The position numbers and the translations under genes are program-made. Below the pieces are notes generated by a model. The model saw only the letters and a program-made list of their open reading frames with translations, was not told the origin of the DNA and ran no database searches. From positions 1 to 26,333 of IMG/VR virus record IMGVR_UViG_3300043775_002582: a stretch of DNA of 26,333 nt. One strand, 5' to 3'. Numbering within the stretch: position 1 is the first letter of the stretch; each line of letters opens with the position of its first letter. The stretch is from a virus. Positions 9,409 to 19,106 of the stretch are shown piece by piece.

Positions 9409-10319
9409 TAGATATTAGTAATTGTGTCAAAGTTTAAAGTTTCATCAATATCATTACGATTTTCTCTAACCTCATAAAGAGTTTCATTAAAGTCGTCTTT
9501 GATTTCGAATAAGTTGTATTGTTTATAGATGTTATTATCTTTATCGTAAATTGTGTAAATACCTGGAGTAACCGCCTTAGTTTGATTACCGTAAAGAGCG
9601 TTTGCAAGTGTCGATGCGTCATGTTCAACCATATCAATTTCAATAGTTGTTGGGTTCATAAACGTATTTGATAAAATAACTGTTTGACCTGGACTACCAA
9701 TAAATGGAACTGTATTTGGTTTGTTTGATGGTGCGGACGATGGTGTAATTGTTAAAAACATAAAGTTTGTTGCACCTTCACTATATTGATATCTTACTGA
9801 CTTTTGTGTTGAGCTATTTAAATTGGCAGTAACAGGAGTACAATAAAAAGATGATGTTACTATTTTATAGAAATTTGGTGTTTTTTGTTTGTTATTAGAA
9901 TTTATATATTCAATTCTATATCCTACCAAACCTTGTGGAGTGAATTTATTTCTATCTTCAGACTTAACATTTGATAAATCCAAAATTAGTCCTCTTACCG
10001 ATGGTAATGATGCTAAAACACCACAATCCATAATTGTTGTTCTAATTTGTTTTGGTCTAATGTGAAGTGTGTATATTCCTAATTCGGAAAAATCCGTAGC
10101 ATTTAATTTTAAATTATATAATCCACCCAAAATTTCCACACCACTTTCTCCTCCCGTTACTCCATTGTGTAAAACAGGTGTTAAAACATTATTTGGTGTT
10201 AATTTTTTTAGAGTAGTTGTTGACGTTGAGATTCTATCAGGTGCATAATGATATAGTATTTCTACATCATCAGGTGATACATCCGCCGGTCTTACTATTC
10301 CATATGATCCTACTGCCAT
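9408..10319 (-). CDS. Unrecognised tail/baseplate structural protein, 303 aa
   Basis: Starts at ATG 10319 ([20 protein letters not shown]) and ends in a TAATG overlap with the 1773-aa gene, so the two are probably translationally coupled. The sequence is mixed alpha/beta and soluble, with no signal peptide, TP linker or membrane segment. It has two Cys residues, in MDCGVL and FYCTPV. The only distinctive features are the N-terminal block and an acidic, asparagine-rich C-terminus ([20 protein letters not shown]). I do not recognise the family. Its place between baseplate genes and the giant fibre-like protein, plus coupling to the latter, suggests a structural partner or connector for that protein. 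A TATTTATA motif lies ten bases upstream. Confidence 0.72.
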   Translation of the reverse strand: MAVGSYGIVRPADVSPDDVEILYHYAPDRISTSTTTLKKLTPNNVLTPVLHNGVTGGESGVEILGGLYNLKLNATDFSELGIYTLHIRPKQIRTTIMDCGVLASLPSVRGLILDLSNVKSEDRNKFTPQGLVGYRIEYINSNNKQKTPNFYKIVTSSFYCTPVTANLNSSTQKSVRYQYSEGATNFMFLTITPSSAPSNKPNTVPFIGSPGQTVILSNTFMNPTTIEIDMVEHDASTLANALYGNQTKAVTPGIYTIYDKDNNIYKQYNLFEIKDDFNETLYEVRENRNDIDETLNFDTITNI

Positions 10320-10329
10320 ATTCTTTTAT

Positions 10330-10337
10330 TATAAATA
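10330..10337 (-). promoter_or_regulatory. TATTTATA motif upstream of the 303-aa gene
   Basis: An exact octamer on the minus strand, ten bases before the ATG at 10319, in the gap after the stop codon of the 388-aa gene. The flanks resemble those of the motif at 4045-4052. Confidence 0.4.
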
Positions 10338-10343
10338 TAAATC

Positions 10344-11510
10344 TTATTGTTTTTTAACTTTAAAAAATCCATTTCCGTAGATATCTAACTCATTCATGTT
10401 GTCAATTTCCCCCAATCTTAGGTTAACTTCCATAACCCCCTGTCTTCCTCTTTCAACAAAAATGTCGGAATAGACCGTTGGGTCATCAATAAAACCTAAG
10501 AAATGTTCATTTCTTGTTATAACTTTATTAAAAACCTCCTCTTTAGTAAATGCGGAAGTTGTTCCTGTAATCATTGTATAACCATCTGCGAAGTCCATGT
10601 AAAATAACTTATTATCTTCACTTGATAAAGTGTAACCCGTAAATAATGAACCTGAGTATGTCCCTGTCGTATATAAAGAACTACTTACTGTTGTTTCACC
10701 ATATTTCTTTAATTCACCGATTTTACTACCTCCAATTGCGGCATATCTAAATGTGGTATTACCCGTATTGTTTGTATAATCTAAATCATTCAAATAATTT
10801 TGATAGTTACTTCCTGTGTAATAAATGTTACCGGGTAGAGTAAAACCAGTGGAAGTTCCTAACGTATTACTTATTGTTACTCCTGTTGATATTGTTATGT
10901 TTTTTGTTATTTTTTCTTTATTCCAAGGTGAATCTAATGATAATGTAAGAGTATAACTACCCGTCATACTACCCGTTACAGTTGGGTAGGTATGTGAAGA
11001 CGTGGGAAAATTACTATATAATACTCCACTATTAACTGTTAGACCTGATGTAAATCCATCTCCCCAATTAATTGTATATGTTTGATCTACAATTTTTCTT
11101 AACTTATTTGGATTTACTGTATTATAAACTGTTACAACTGAACCCGATTGTTTATAGGTAAAATTTATTAATTGTTCGACCTGTTCAACATTTCCATCGA
11201 ATGAAACCATAACACCCATTTCATCTGCATCAGCTTCTAAATAAATTGGTAATGTGTAACTAAGATTTAAACTACCCGTTAATCCTGTCCAAGATGAACC
11301 GTTCCACATATATGAACCTGTAGGTAAACTACCCGTAACGTTATTTACAACATAACCACTATATGGTGTAAATCCTGTTGGTAAAAAACCTGGATCATCT
11401 GACCATGATATTAAGTTATTTTGATTATCATACCAAAAAGATCCTGTTACTGAATGTAAATGAACATCAGGTATCTGTCTTTTTAATATAGTGTATTCAT
11501 TTTTTTTCAT
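10344..11510 (-). CDS. Structural protein with PKD-like domain, 388 aa
   Basis: Starts at ATG 11510, three bases after the stop of the 673-aa gene. Residues 1-80 are rich in G, S, T and W/Y. Residues about 142-208 look like a PKD/Ig-like beta-sandwich: NWGDG at 148-152 and HTY at 173-175, followed by a TLTLSLDSPW strand, the usual W-G-D-G and H-x-Y landmarks of PKD domains. PKD-type domains are frequent in surface-exposed proteins of tailed phages and Bacteroidota. The C-terminus (ERGRQGVMEVNLRLGEIDNM, then YGNGFF) is a compact, conserved-looking tail that may anchor the protein in the baseplate. No signal peptide is present, as expected for a virion protein assembled in the cytoplasm. The exact role is not known. 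Confidence 0.73.
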   Translation of the reverse strand: MKKNEYTILKRQIPDVHLHSVTGSFWYDNQNNLISWSDDPGFLPTGFTPYSGYVVNNVTGSLPTGSYMWNGSSWTGLTGSLNLSYTLPIYLEADADEMGVMVSFDGNVEQVEQLINFTYKQSGSVVTVYNTVNPNKLRKIVDQTYTINWGDGFTSGLTVNSGVLYSNFPTSSHTYPTVTGSMTGSYTLTLSLDSPWNKEKITKNITISTGVTISNTLGTSTGFTLPGNIYYTGSNYQNYLNDLDYTNNTGNTTFRYAAIGGSKIGELKKYGETTVSSSLYTTGTYSGSLFTGYTLSSEDNKLFYMDFADGYTMITGTTSAFTKEEVFNKVITRNEHFLGFIDDPTVYSDIFVERGRQGVMEVNLRLGEIDNMNELDIYGNGFFKVKKQ

Positions 11511-11513
11511 ATG

Positions 11514-13535
11514 TTATGAGAAAATTAATCTAGCATATTTTTGATTATCACTATCAGGACTACTTGTTATTGTAAAATCATGAACCCCAACTCCTTTACT
11601 AAATGATTGTGATTCTATTTTTGGAAATTGTGTATTTGTCGAAGTTATTGTTAAACTCGCACCTTCTGTTAAAAGACCAGTATTTGAACATCCTGAACAT
11701 ACACCTGAAAAGACTTCAAATGTAACCGTAACAGTTCCACTATTTACGGTTAAAGTTCCATTTGCGGTCCCATTTACGGTTCCTTGGGTATTATACGTTC
11801 CTGTTACCGTATATGGTAATGGTGTGGATGTTGGTGGTAATGGTGTCGACGTTGGTGTTGCCGTTACCACACCAGGTATAGGAGATGCTGTTGGGGTCGG
11901 AGTTGATGCTGATGGGTCAATTGTTGGGGTTGGGGTTGGGGTTGCTGGTATTGGTGTCACAGTTGGTGTTGCAGTTGCTATTGGGGTCGGAGTTGGAGTT
12001 GGACAAATACTTCCTCCACTTGCCGTTATTACAACATTATTTGTGCCTGGATTTGTATCGGAATATGTATTACCATTTATGGTGTAAGTGTAACCGTCAT
12101 CTCCAAGTACTAATTGTCCATCATAAAAATCAAAATATGGATATCCTATTGACAATGCGATAATATCACTATTACAACGTTCTAATCTATAATATACAAG
12201 TGATCCTAAAAGTGTTGGTTCTGGTGTTGGTGTTATTGTTGGTATACTTGTTGCAAATGGTGTTGAAGTCGGTCTTGGTGTTGGAGTTGGGGTTGATGTT
12301 GTAACAGGTAATGGTGTTGGTGTTGCCGGTACTGTTGCTCCTCCCTTTTCATAAAATGTAATACTATTATTAACGGTATTTCCAGTACCAATTCTACCTA
12401 ACTTTGTTGTTCCTGTATATCTAAATATTTCATATGTTCTATCAAAATTATCAAAATCAATTTGATAATACATATCTTTTTCTTCTGTTATATTATAACT
12501 TGTTGTTTGACCTGAATTTATAAAATCTAATATCTCACCTCTATCCGCATTGAAAAATTTTGCGGTCATGAAAAATGTATTCATTCCATGATAAAATGGT
12601 GTTTTTTGACCGGGTTTATCATTCGTATTATTTATAATTTCATATGATAGATTTGGGTATTCAAATGTTTGTCCTGTCCAACCGATTAATGTGGTTGTTC
12701 CTATTGGTATATTAACTTGTGTTATAACATTATTCTCATTCATAAATAATATAGTCTGTAGTGTGGTTGCAGTAAAACTATATTTATCTAATGTTGTTGT
12801 TCCACTTAAATTAGTGTCAGTTAAAACACTCTCATTATCAAACCAAAACAAATACATGTTTTCTTTGTTTCTATAATTTGAACCTGTAAAAACTGGAACA
12901 AATATATTATACCCATAGTTATTACCTGTATGAAAATATTTTTCACCTAAGGGTAATGCTAAATTTTTAGAATTTATTAATCTTCTGTTTTGTCTTGTTG
13001 GTGGTTCACATGCTAACTCGTTTTCAGAAATAAAAGTCCACCATAGTGTTGTTCCTGAAATTGGTGGTGTGTTATTTGTACTACCCGATACAGATACACA
13101 TTTATATTTTTTATTATTGTAATTTACATAATCGTTGAAATTAAATGTGGTATAGTCATTCCATAACTTTTGTGGTGTTTTAAAAAACTCTAACCTAAAG
13201 AAACTTTCGATTGATTGTTTTGTCATCAATTGATTTTCTTGTGTTGATATACCGACAGGATTATAATCTAAAACATAATTTGGTGTATCTCCACTTGTTG
13301 CAAAATAAAATTGAAACCATATGTCGGTTTGTGACATTGTAATACCACTGATTGTTTTATCATATGGTTTATGAATGTATCTAACTGTTTCATAATTTTT
13401 AGATGGATTAATAATATCTTTTAAAATCTCATCTTCAAAATCGGCAAGATTATCCTGCCAACCCAAATCTGTTCTAAAATTTTGTTCACTATTAACTACA
13501 ATATTTAAATTGTTACTATTTTTTAAAATTTCCAT
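11514..13535 (-). CDS. Structural protein with two Thr-Pro-linked C-terminal modules, 673 aa
   Basis: The ATG at 13535 overlaps the stop codon of the upstream 615-aa gene by one base (TAATG). Residues 1-400 are globular structural sequence that starts MEILKNSNNLNIVV and carries no TP repeats. From about residue 401 the chain is modular: a TP linker, then a module of about 70 residues beginning LVYYRLERCNSDII with the DDGY central motif and a closing Cys. A second, longer TP linker follows, then a C-terminal domain of about 100 residues rich in T, G and V with a C-x-x-C-like pair (GVCSGCS). The first module resembles the Cys-bracketed modules of the 551-aa protein. This is the same plan as the 1773-aa protein, on a smaller scale. 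A baseplate or distal tail role is inferred. Confidence 0.74.
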   Translation of the reverse strand: MEILKNSNNLNIVVNSEQNFRTDLGWQDNLADFEDEILKDIINPSKNYETVRYIHKPYDKTISGITMSQTDIWFQFYFATSGDTPNYVLDYNPVGISTQENQLMTKQSIESFFRLEFFKTPQKLWNDYTTFNFNDYVNYNNKKYKCVSVSGSTNNTPPISGTTLWWTFISENELACEPPTRQNRRLINSKNLALPLGEKYFHTGNNYGYNIFVPVFTGSNYRNKENMYLFWFDNESVLTDTNLSGTTTLDKYSFTATTLQTILFMNENNVITQVNIPIGTTTLIGWTGQTFEYPNLSYEIINNTNDKPGQKTPFYHGMNTFFMTAKFFNADRGEILDFINSGQTTSYNITEEKDMYYQIDFDNFDRTYEIFRYTGTTKLGRIGTGNTVNNSITFYEKGGATVPATPTPLPVTTSTPTPTPRPTSTPFATSIPTITPTPEPTLLGSLVYYRLERCNSDIIALSIGYPYFDFYDGQLVLGDDGYTYTINGNTYSDTNPGTNNVVITASGGSICPTPTPTPIATATPTVTPIPATPTPTPTIDPSASTPTPTASPIPGVVTATPTSTPLPPTSTPLPYTVTGTYNTQGTVNGTANGTLTVNSGTVTVTFEVFSGVCSGCSNTGLLTEGASLTITSTNTQFPKIESQSFSKGVGVHDFTITSSPDSDNQKYARLIFS
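11815..12003 (-). repeat. Second Thr-Pro linker of the 673-aa protein
   Basis: Encodes a T/P stretch with A, S, I and V interruptions, between the YYRLERC module and the C-terminal domain. The plus strand contains runs such as GGTTGGGGTTGGGGTTG, G-rich on the template strand. Confidence 0.65.
12212..12334 (-). repeat. First Thr-Pro linker of the 673-aa protein
   Basis: Encodes residues from about 401 to 441, the junction between the globular N-terminal 400 residues and the first Cys-bracketed module. Confidence 0.65.
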
Positions 13536-15382
13536 TAACAGTTAGTTTTATTTTTATAATTATTAAAACTATTAAATCCATCAGATTTATTTGTGTATGA
13601 TTTTTCATTTCTTAAATAGAAATTAATATCACTTACAACATAGTGTGTATTATTCATATATGGAAATCTTGTTCCATTACCATCTTGGTCTACAAATCCA
13701 TGATCATATAAATCTCTCCATTTCCATAATTTATCATCATTATCATAAATTGCATTTTCAGGTAAATTGATTAAATCGTTTGTTTTTGAACTTTCGATAT
13801 ATGGAGATAGTTCTCTTAATTTAACTCTGTAATATGGTTGGTAATAATATCCGACCGGATTTGTATCGGATACTAATGAATAATAATTAGGATTATTTTG
13901 TCCATGATAAAATAATCTATTAGTTCCACTATAAAAAAGTTTATGTGAAAATTTATGGAAAGCCTCACTGATAATTCTTTCTTTTAATTCTTTTCTATTA
14001 TATTCAACAAAAGCACCTGTAAGACCTGTAGTGCCAACCGGTATAGTTGTTCCACCTGTAAATGTCACATTAGTATAATCGTAAGTGTCTCCCATAACTA
14101 CGGATGTTTTACCTGAAAATGTTGTGGTCAAACCTGTCATAGCCTTTTCAACTGATGTTACTCCACTAAATTGTTTATCTATCCAACTATCATGAAAATT
14201 AAATTTATACCCAACTTTTGGTGGATATTCAAATAAACCATTACCATTTTTAAAAATTATACTTACATAAACTTCCGTCGGTGTGTATCCTAAATTATTG
14301 GTAATACCAGATAACGAAAACGTATCTTTAAAATCAAACAAAACAGATTCTTGTCTATTTCTCTCAACTAATATGTCATTTTCTTGTAATGCATTTTCAA
14401 ATAGGATTTTTCTTTCATCTTCAAATATTGAAGACTCAAAACCAATTTTATCCATGATATACTGTTGGTCTCCTGTTAATGTTTTATGTTTATGAACATA
14501 ATATTGTGATGTTGTTCCTGAAATATTTTTAATATCTAAACATCTTTTACCTAACACAAATGTTACACCGCTCAAAGTGTGTCCCGTTGTAAATTCACTT
14601 TTAAATAAATTAACAACATATTTTTCAGAATTGTAAACTTCATTACCGACACTATCAATATAAAAAATTTTACTATTAACTGATAATCCACTTAACATTG
14701 TTGATCCAGATAAAATAATATATTCACCTTGAGACATTCCATGTTCCACAGGTGACGTTAACGTATAATAATTTCCATTATCTTCAACTCTAAATGGTAT
14801 TCCATTACCGGCAACAAAGTTAAAATTAGTTCCACCTGATAAAGTATAGTTCATAGTGAATCCACTATCTTGTCCATTCACATAACTTAAATATAAATTC
14901 CAATTTTTATATGGGGCCTCAATTGATGTTGTGATGGTATGACCAGTATACCTTCCGAATGGTGTTCCATCCGATAATTCAATTGTTGGTATTACATTTG
15001 TGGAACCTAAAGTAGAACCTGAAGTAGGTTTTGTTTTTTCTCTTAAGACATCATTTCTTAAAAATGCAAATTCATTATATGGTACAAATCCTAAATCATT
15101 TCCCGTTCCGTCACCACATAAATAAAGGTTCCTTAATAGTGGAGTATAATCGGTATATCCATTATACATGTTTCTAAACACCATTTTTAATTTACCATAT
15201 ATTTTATAGTTAAAACTTTGATTTCTTTCGTCATCAAATAATTCGGTTAGATTTAACATTATATTTCTATCACCTTCTCTCATCAATGTCTCATCATTAT
15301 CTAATTTAACATTAAGATTAAGATCCTGTTCATCGGCCTTAAAATATCGTTTACTCGGTAATAAAATTTCTTTCTTTTCCAA
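13535..15382 (-). CDS. Unrecognised baseplate/tail structural protein, 615 aa (probable TTG start)
   Basis: The frame has an in-frame TAA two codons before the TTG at 15382 and no ATG before about residue 34, so TTG is the likely start (MEKKEILLPSKRYFKADEQD). The protein is soluble and mixed alpha/beta, with many T/S/G-rich loops and no TP linkers. Distinct segments are ILVERNRQESVLFDFKD in the middle, and a C-terminal block with LRELSPYIES and WKWRDLYDHGFVDQDG. It lies directly after the 1211-aa gp7-position protein and is coupled to the 673-aa gene by a TAATG overlap, which corresponds to where T4 encodes gp8. I see no sequence signature proving that identity, so the call is position-based. 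Confidence 0.72.
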   Translation of the reverse strand: MEKKEILLPSKRYFKADEQDLNLNVKLDNDETLMREGDRNIMLNLTELFDDERNQSFNYKIYGKLKMVFRNMYNGYTDYTPLLRNLYLCGDGTGNDLGFVPYNEFAFLRNDVLREKTKPTSGSTLGSTNVIPTIELSDGTPFGRYTGHTITTSIEAPYKNWNLYLSYVNGQDSGFTMNYTLSGGTNFNFVAGNGIPFRVEDNGNYYTLTSPVEHGMSQGEYIILSGSTMLSGLSVNSKIFYIDSVGNEVYNSEKYVVNLFKSEFTTGHTLSGVTFVLGKRCLDIKNISGTTSQYYVHKHKTLTGDQQYIMDKIGFESSIFEDERKILFENALQENDILVERNRQESVLFDFKDTFSLSGITNNLGYTPTEVYVSIIFKNGNGLFEYPPKVGYKFNFHDSWIDKQFSGVTSVEKAMTGLTTTFSGKTSVVMGDTYDYTNVTFTGGTTIPVGTTGLTGAFVEYNRKELKERIISEAFHKFSHKLFYSGTNRLFYHGQNNPNYYSLVSDTNPVGYYYQPYYRVKLRELSPYIESSKTNDLINLPENAIYDNDDKLWKWRDLYDHGFVDQDGNGTRFPYMNNTHYVVSDINFYLRNEKSYTNKSDGFNSFNNYKNKTNC

Positions 15383-15406
15383 TTTTTATATTTTCATTTT
15401 AATTTA

Positions 15407-18400
15407 TTAAGTTAAAGGAGGTGGTGTTGTATCACATTCTAATAAGTTAAATGCACCTTTAGGTCCAAACATATCTACAAATTTATCCATACCCGTTTTA
15501 CCCGCCATCAATCCAAAATAAAATTGGAATGGTGTTGATAAAATTTGTTTATTTCCACTGTAATAATCAAATGTAGGTCTTATGATATAATCAACATTAC
15601 TACTCCATGTTTGTTGATGCCAACCATCTGTTATTGTTATTCCTTGATATGTAAACCCACTTTCGGCTGGTCCAACTCTAGTATATAAAGTTCCACCTGT
15701 TGGTGCAATAACAAGTTGATTTGATCCGTCGGTTGGTGTAGTGATACCCGTTGCGGTCACATATAAATAAGTAAATCCAGGGTATTCTAAATTATAATCG
15801 TTGTGATTATCGGTACCCGTCTCATCAACAATATCAAAATTAATTTCATCAACTGTATTACCTGAAATTGTTAAACCACTAAAGGTATATGTCATTGGTA
15901 ATAACAGATATTTGTCAGATGAATCATTAGGTACTCCGGTTATGTTATAACCATACGTCATACCTTGTAAAGGTTGTAATTGTACAGAACTATAATCCCA
16001 AGCTTGGTCATCACTAAATTCATTATATGACCCAAATCCAGTTCCTAACTTATCCCATAAATAGAATGGTACGGGTTGTGATGACTCAGTTAATCTACCT
16101 TGTACCGGAACATTATCATAACCAACGTGTGATGGTTCATTTAAACATGCTCTTACTCTTTCACCGTCTTCTTTTAAATCAAAAGTTACAGGTAAAGGAC
16201 CATATACTCCACTATCTAATTTAAAAACTTTAGGATAAAACTCAGGATCTAAAACGTTATATTGATATGCAACATATTTTGGATTTTCTAAATCAAATGG
16301 TTCAATTCCCGCCTCATTATTAATTGATAATAATTGTAAAATATCTCCGTCTAAAATATTTGTTAAGTTAATTTTATTTTGAAAACCTTGATTTGTAAAG
16401 AACATATCTAAACTACCGTCTGGTCCCGCTACATCCATTCTATAGTTTATTGCCAATCCCATTAATTCCCCAATATCTTGATATGATGTTGGACCAATAC
16501 TTCTCGAAACTGAACAGTTCGGATCTAAACTTTGGTCGATACAAATTTCTTTAATGAATTCATCTCTTGGACCTAAATCAACAAATGTTGTTGGGTGATT
16601 TATTTGTTCAGTTACAAAATTATTATTGATGAATCTTGCCGATCTGTAATAAAATTTATTAATACCATTACCTACAAATCTTACTAATCCCCTACAATAT
16701 CTAATTGATTTCTCTACTCCTGTCGATACTCCCTTTGCTTTAAATTGAAAGAAATATAGTGATCCCGATAACCAATTATCTATAAATCCGTAATTAACAA
16801 CTCCTCCACAAAACATTTTACCCACTCTTTTTCTTCTGTAATATTCGTTAATAACTTTACCTAATCTTGTATTTGATTGTGTACCTGGAACAATTGTATA
16901 AACTCCATTACTAAATTCGCTTCTTCTACTTTTAGTTGCGGTAACCGCACTACCATTATAATAATAGTTTGTTGTACTTGTTAAACCAATAGTGTACCAA
17001 TCTGGTGTTTCAACACTGGCAGTTCTGTTACCCGCAGTATTACCATCATAAACACCTCTATTTTGACTTGTGCCCGAATTATACGGAAAATACGATGCTG
17101 CTATTGTTCCTCCATTTCCATTTTCATCACCACCATATATAGCAACTGCAACGATTTTATCTGAAGATAATAATTGTGATTTAGTTTTGTATTTTCTTTG
17201 AAAACTGTTTGGTAAGTTACTATAATCAGTACTGGTGTATGTTAGATCCTCAACAAAAAATCCCGTAATTATACTATCATCATAAGGTATATCATAATAT
17301 TCACATCCGTTACTTTCACTATATGCCGCACATTCTTCACACTCTGGATAGTTAACTAAATTTAGTGTTTTAACATTATTCGCAACAAAATCATTCATAT
17401 AACCTCTTAATCCTCTTGTTGCGGCATTTGCCCATGCCTTAATAACACCTTCAACTATTGTACGTCCTATTTTAACAAAAATATTTAAAAAAAATAAAAC
17501 AACATAATTAAAAATATAATCTAAATAAAGTAATACATCAGAAATTAGTAATGGAAATGTATAGTTTTTAACCGCGAAATTTGTTGGTGGTGTTAATTTA
17601 TCTCCACAATCTTCTTCCTCCGATGGGTGTGCGTCATTAATATTGGCAAATCCAGTTCTACCAATTAAATCACTTCCAAAATAATGTTGTTGGAAAGATG
17701 AAACTGTATAAACTTTATTATATGTAAATCTATAAAAATAATCTTGTGGATAATATTCGCCTCCATCATTATTTAAAATTAATGATAATGCATCCGTAGG
17801 ATAATCGTTTAAATTTGTTGAAAACGCATATGATTTATCGTCGGGAACCGCATATTGGATGCCACCTAATGTTTCAATTTTTTGATATTCTCTAATATTT
17901 GGTAATAGATAATCGGCATTAAATCTAACTCTTGATAAATCATTATCATTCATGTTAATTCTAAATCTGTAACATGCCGATGTTGGTATACCTTTATTCG
18001 AATCATTTGTAATTTCATTTTCACCAAATTCATTTGTAATGACATAACCCATGTTCATTTCTATCGGTAATACAAATCCTCCGTCGTCCGGTATATCTTC
18101 ATTTAAATTAATTACTTCTAAATATGGATAATTATTTTCATCTTTTTGTGACGTAAATCTAATAGCTTCGATCTTACCAGATTTTGCAACCAAATCACAT
18201 TTTCTACCCATTTTTTTTCTTGGAGTGCAACGTTTATTAATTGCATTTTTACTACTATCAGTAAAAATACCTCCAATAATATATGCTTTAGGTTGTATGT
18301 TAACTCCGTTTTCTGTTAAATCAAAATCAGTTCTTGTTATACCAATTTCACATAAAGACTCATTTCCCCAAAATGGATACACTTGAATAATTTTATTCAT

Positions 18401-19042
18401 GGTGACAATCTGCGGTAATGAATCAATATCCTCAGATGATTTAAATGTGTATTTGTTTTTAAATCCATCAAGTCCCATACCTTGTCTAATAAAATCATAT
18501 GGTCTTAAAGAAAAGCAACCAACATCAGACAAGTCAGCATCCATATGTATTGTTTGAGCACCGATAGGTACCCCCCAAATCATAAAGTCACCGGCACTAT
18601 TTGTTTTAACTGTGTATTTGTAATATTTCTCATATACCTCTAAAACTTCTTCTCTTGTTAAAATATCTGATTGATCGGGAAATGTCCCCGTGTTTGCGTG
18701 TCCACTATGTTGTTGTCTTGAAGGTAATAAGTTGTAACGATAATTATTTTCGTTTTTGTCAGTAACTTCCTTATATGGATAAAGAGTAGAAATTACGGGA
18801 TCCTCTTCATCTTCTGTCGTTAATGGCACAAATATTGATACTCTAACATTACCAAGTCCAAAACCATTATTTGCGGTAACTCTACCACAAACAACTCCGT
18901 AATCGGAGCACATCGAAGTGTAAATCTCTTTTTGACTAAATTTTAAAGATAAAATCTCTAAAACGTCAAAATCTTGTTTTAACTCAACTGTGATTTTTTG
19001 GTCAACCCCAATATTGGTTGAAATTCTATGCTTTTGTATCAT
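15407..19042 (-). CDS. Large baseplate protein in gp7 position, with carboxypeptidase-regulatory-like N-terminal domain and hydrophobic segment
   Basis: A 1211-aa protein starting at ATG 19042. Residues about 50-75 (VVCGRVTANNGFGLGNVRVS) and 141-175 (KTNSAGDFMIWGVPIGAQTI) fit the two halves of a carboxypeptidase-regulatory-like beta-sandwich: G-x-V start, then T-x-x-x-G-x-F and V-P-x-G, with a long insertion between. Residues about 497-524 (LLISDVLLYLDYIFNYVVLF) are strongly hydrophobic, unusual for a baseplate protein. A Cys cluster follows at C568, C571 and C580. The C-terminus ends in an L-L-E-C stretch and TTPPPLT. It follows gp25-like and gp6-like wedge genes, which is where T4-type phages carry gp7 (1032 aa in T4). 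The size and position fit a gp7-like wedge protein, but I see no decisive gp7 motif. Confidence 0.75.
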   Translation of the reverse strand: MIQKHRISTNIGVDQKITVELKQDFDVLEILSLKFSQKEIYTSMCSDYGVVCGRVTANNGFGLGNVRVSIFVPLTTEDEEDPVISTLYPYKEVTDKNENNYRYNLLPSRQQHSGHANTGTFPDQSDILTREEVLEVYEKYYKYTVKTNSAGDFMIWGVPIGAQTIHMDADLSDVGCFSLRPYDFIRQGMGLDGFKNKYTFKSSEDIDSLPQIVTMNKIIQVYPFWGNESLCEIGITRTDFDLTENGVNIQPKAYIIGGIFTDSSKNAINKRCTPRKKMGRKCDLVAKSGKIEAIRFTSQKDENNYPYLEVINLNEDIPDDGGFVLPIEMNMGYVITNEFGENEITNDSNKGIPTSACYRFRINMNDNDLSRVRFNADYLLPNIREYQKIETLGGIQYAVPDDKSYAFSTNLNDYPTDALSLILNNDGGEYYPQDYFYRFTYNKVYTVSSFQQHYFGSDLIGRTGFANINDAHPSEEEDCGDKLTPPTNFAVKNYTFPLLISDVLLYLDYIFNYVVLFFLNIFVKIGRTIVEGVIKAWANAATRGLRGYMNDFVANNVKTLNLVNYPECEECAAYSESNGCEYYDIPYDDSIITGFFVEDLTYTSTDYSNLPNSFQRKYKTKSQLLSSDKIVAVAIYGGDENGNGGTIAASYFPYNSGTSQNRGVYDGNTAGNRTASVETPDWYTIGLTSTTNYYYNGSAVTATKSRRSEFSNGVYTIVPGTQSNTRLGKVINEYYRRKRVGKMFCGGVVNYGFIDNWLSGSLYFFQFKAKGVSTGVEKSIRYCRGLVRFVGNGINKFYYRSARFINNNFVTEQINHPTTFVDLGPRDEFIKEICIDQSLDPNCSVSRSIGPTSYQDIGELMGLAINYRMDVAGPDGSLDMFFTNQGFQNKINLTNILDGDILQLLSINNEAGIEPFDLENPKYVAYQYNVLDPEFYPKVFKLDSGVYGPLPVTFDLKEDGERVRACLNEPSHVGYDNVPVQGRLTESSQPVPFYLWDKLGTGFGSYNEFSDDQAWDYSSVQLQPLQGMTYGYNITGVPNDSSDKYLLLPMTYTFSGLTISGNTVDEINFDIVDETGTDNHNDYNLEYPGFTYLYVTATGITTPTDGSNQLVIAPTGGTLYTRVGPAESGFTYQGITITDGWHQQTWSSNVDYIIRPTFDYYSGNKQILSTPFQFYFGLMAGKTGMDKFVDMFGPKGAFNLLECDTTPPPLT

Positions 19043-19048
19043 TCTTAT

Positions 19049-19056
19049 AATAAATA
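19049..19056 (-). promoter_or_regulatory. TATTTATT motif upstream of the 1211-aa gene
   Basis: TATTTATT on the minus strand (seven of eight bases match TATTTATA), about seven bases before the ATG at 19042. The upstream gap also contains TTATAATATATAG, an AT-rich alternative -10-like element. Confidence 0.3.
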
Positions 19057-19092
19057 GAAACTATGTGATTTTCTATATATTATAACGAAAAA

Positions 19093-19106
19093 ACATTTTA
19101 AAATGT
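19093..19106 (-). terminator. Weak palindrome plus T-run at the end of the gp6-like gene
   Basis: ACATTTTAAAATGT is a perfect 14-base palindrome that includes the gp6-like stop codon, and it is followed on the minus strand by TTTTT. The stem is all but one pair A-T and would leave a short loop, so it is at best a weak terminator or processing site. Confidence 0.25.

Noticed and set aside
315-10337. TATAAATA octamers as classical T4 late promoters
   Set aside because: TATAAATA reads on the plus strand, whereas all genes are on the minus strand. It would drive antisense transcription. The motif is kept as TATTTATA on the coding strand, without calling it a T4 late promoter.
339-13535. Thr-Pro linkers as Bacteroidota O-glycosylation sites
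   Set aside because: The known Bacteroidota motif D-(S/T)-(hydrophobic) is largely absent from these linkers; DT is mostly followed by P.
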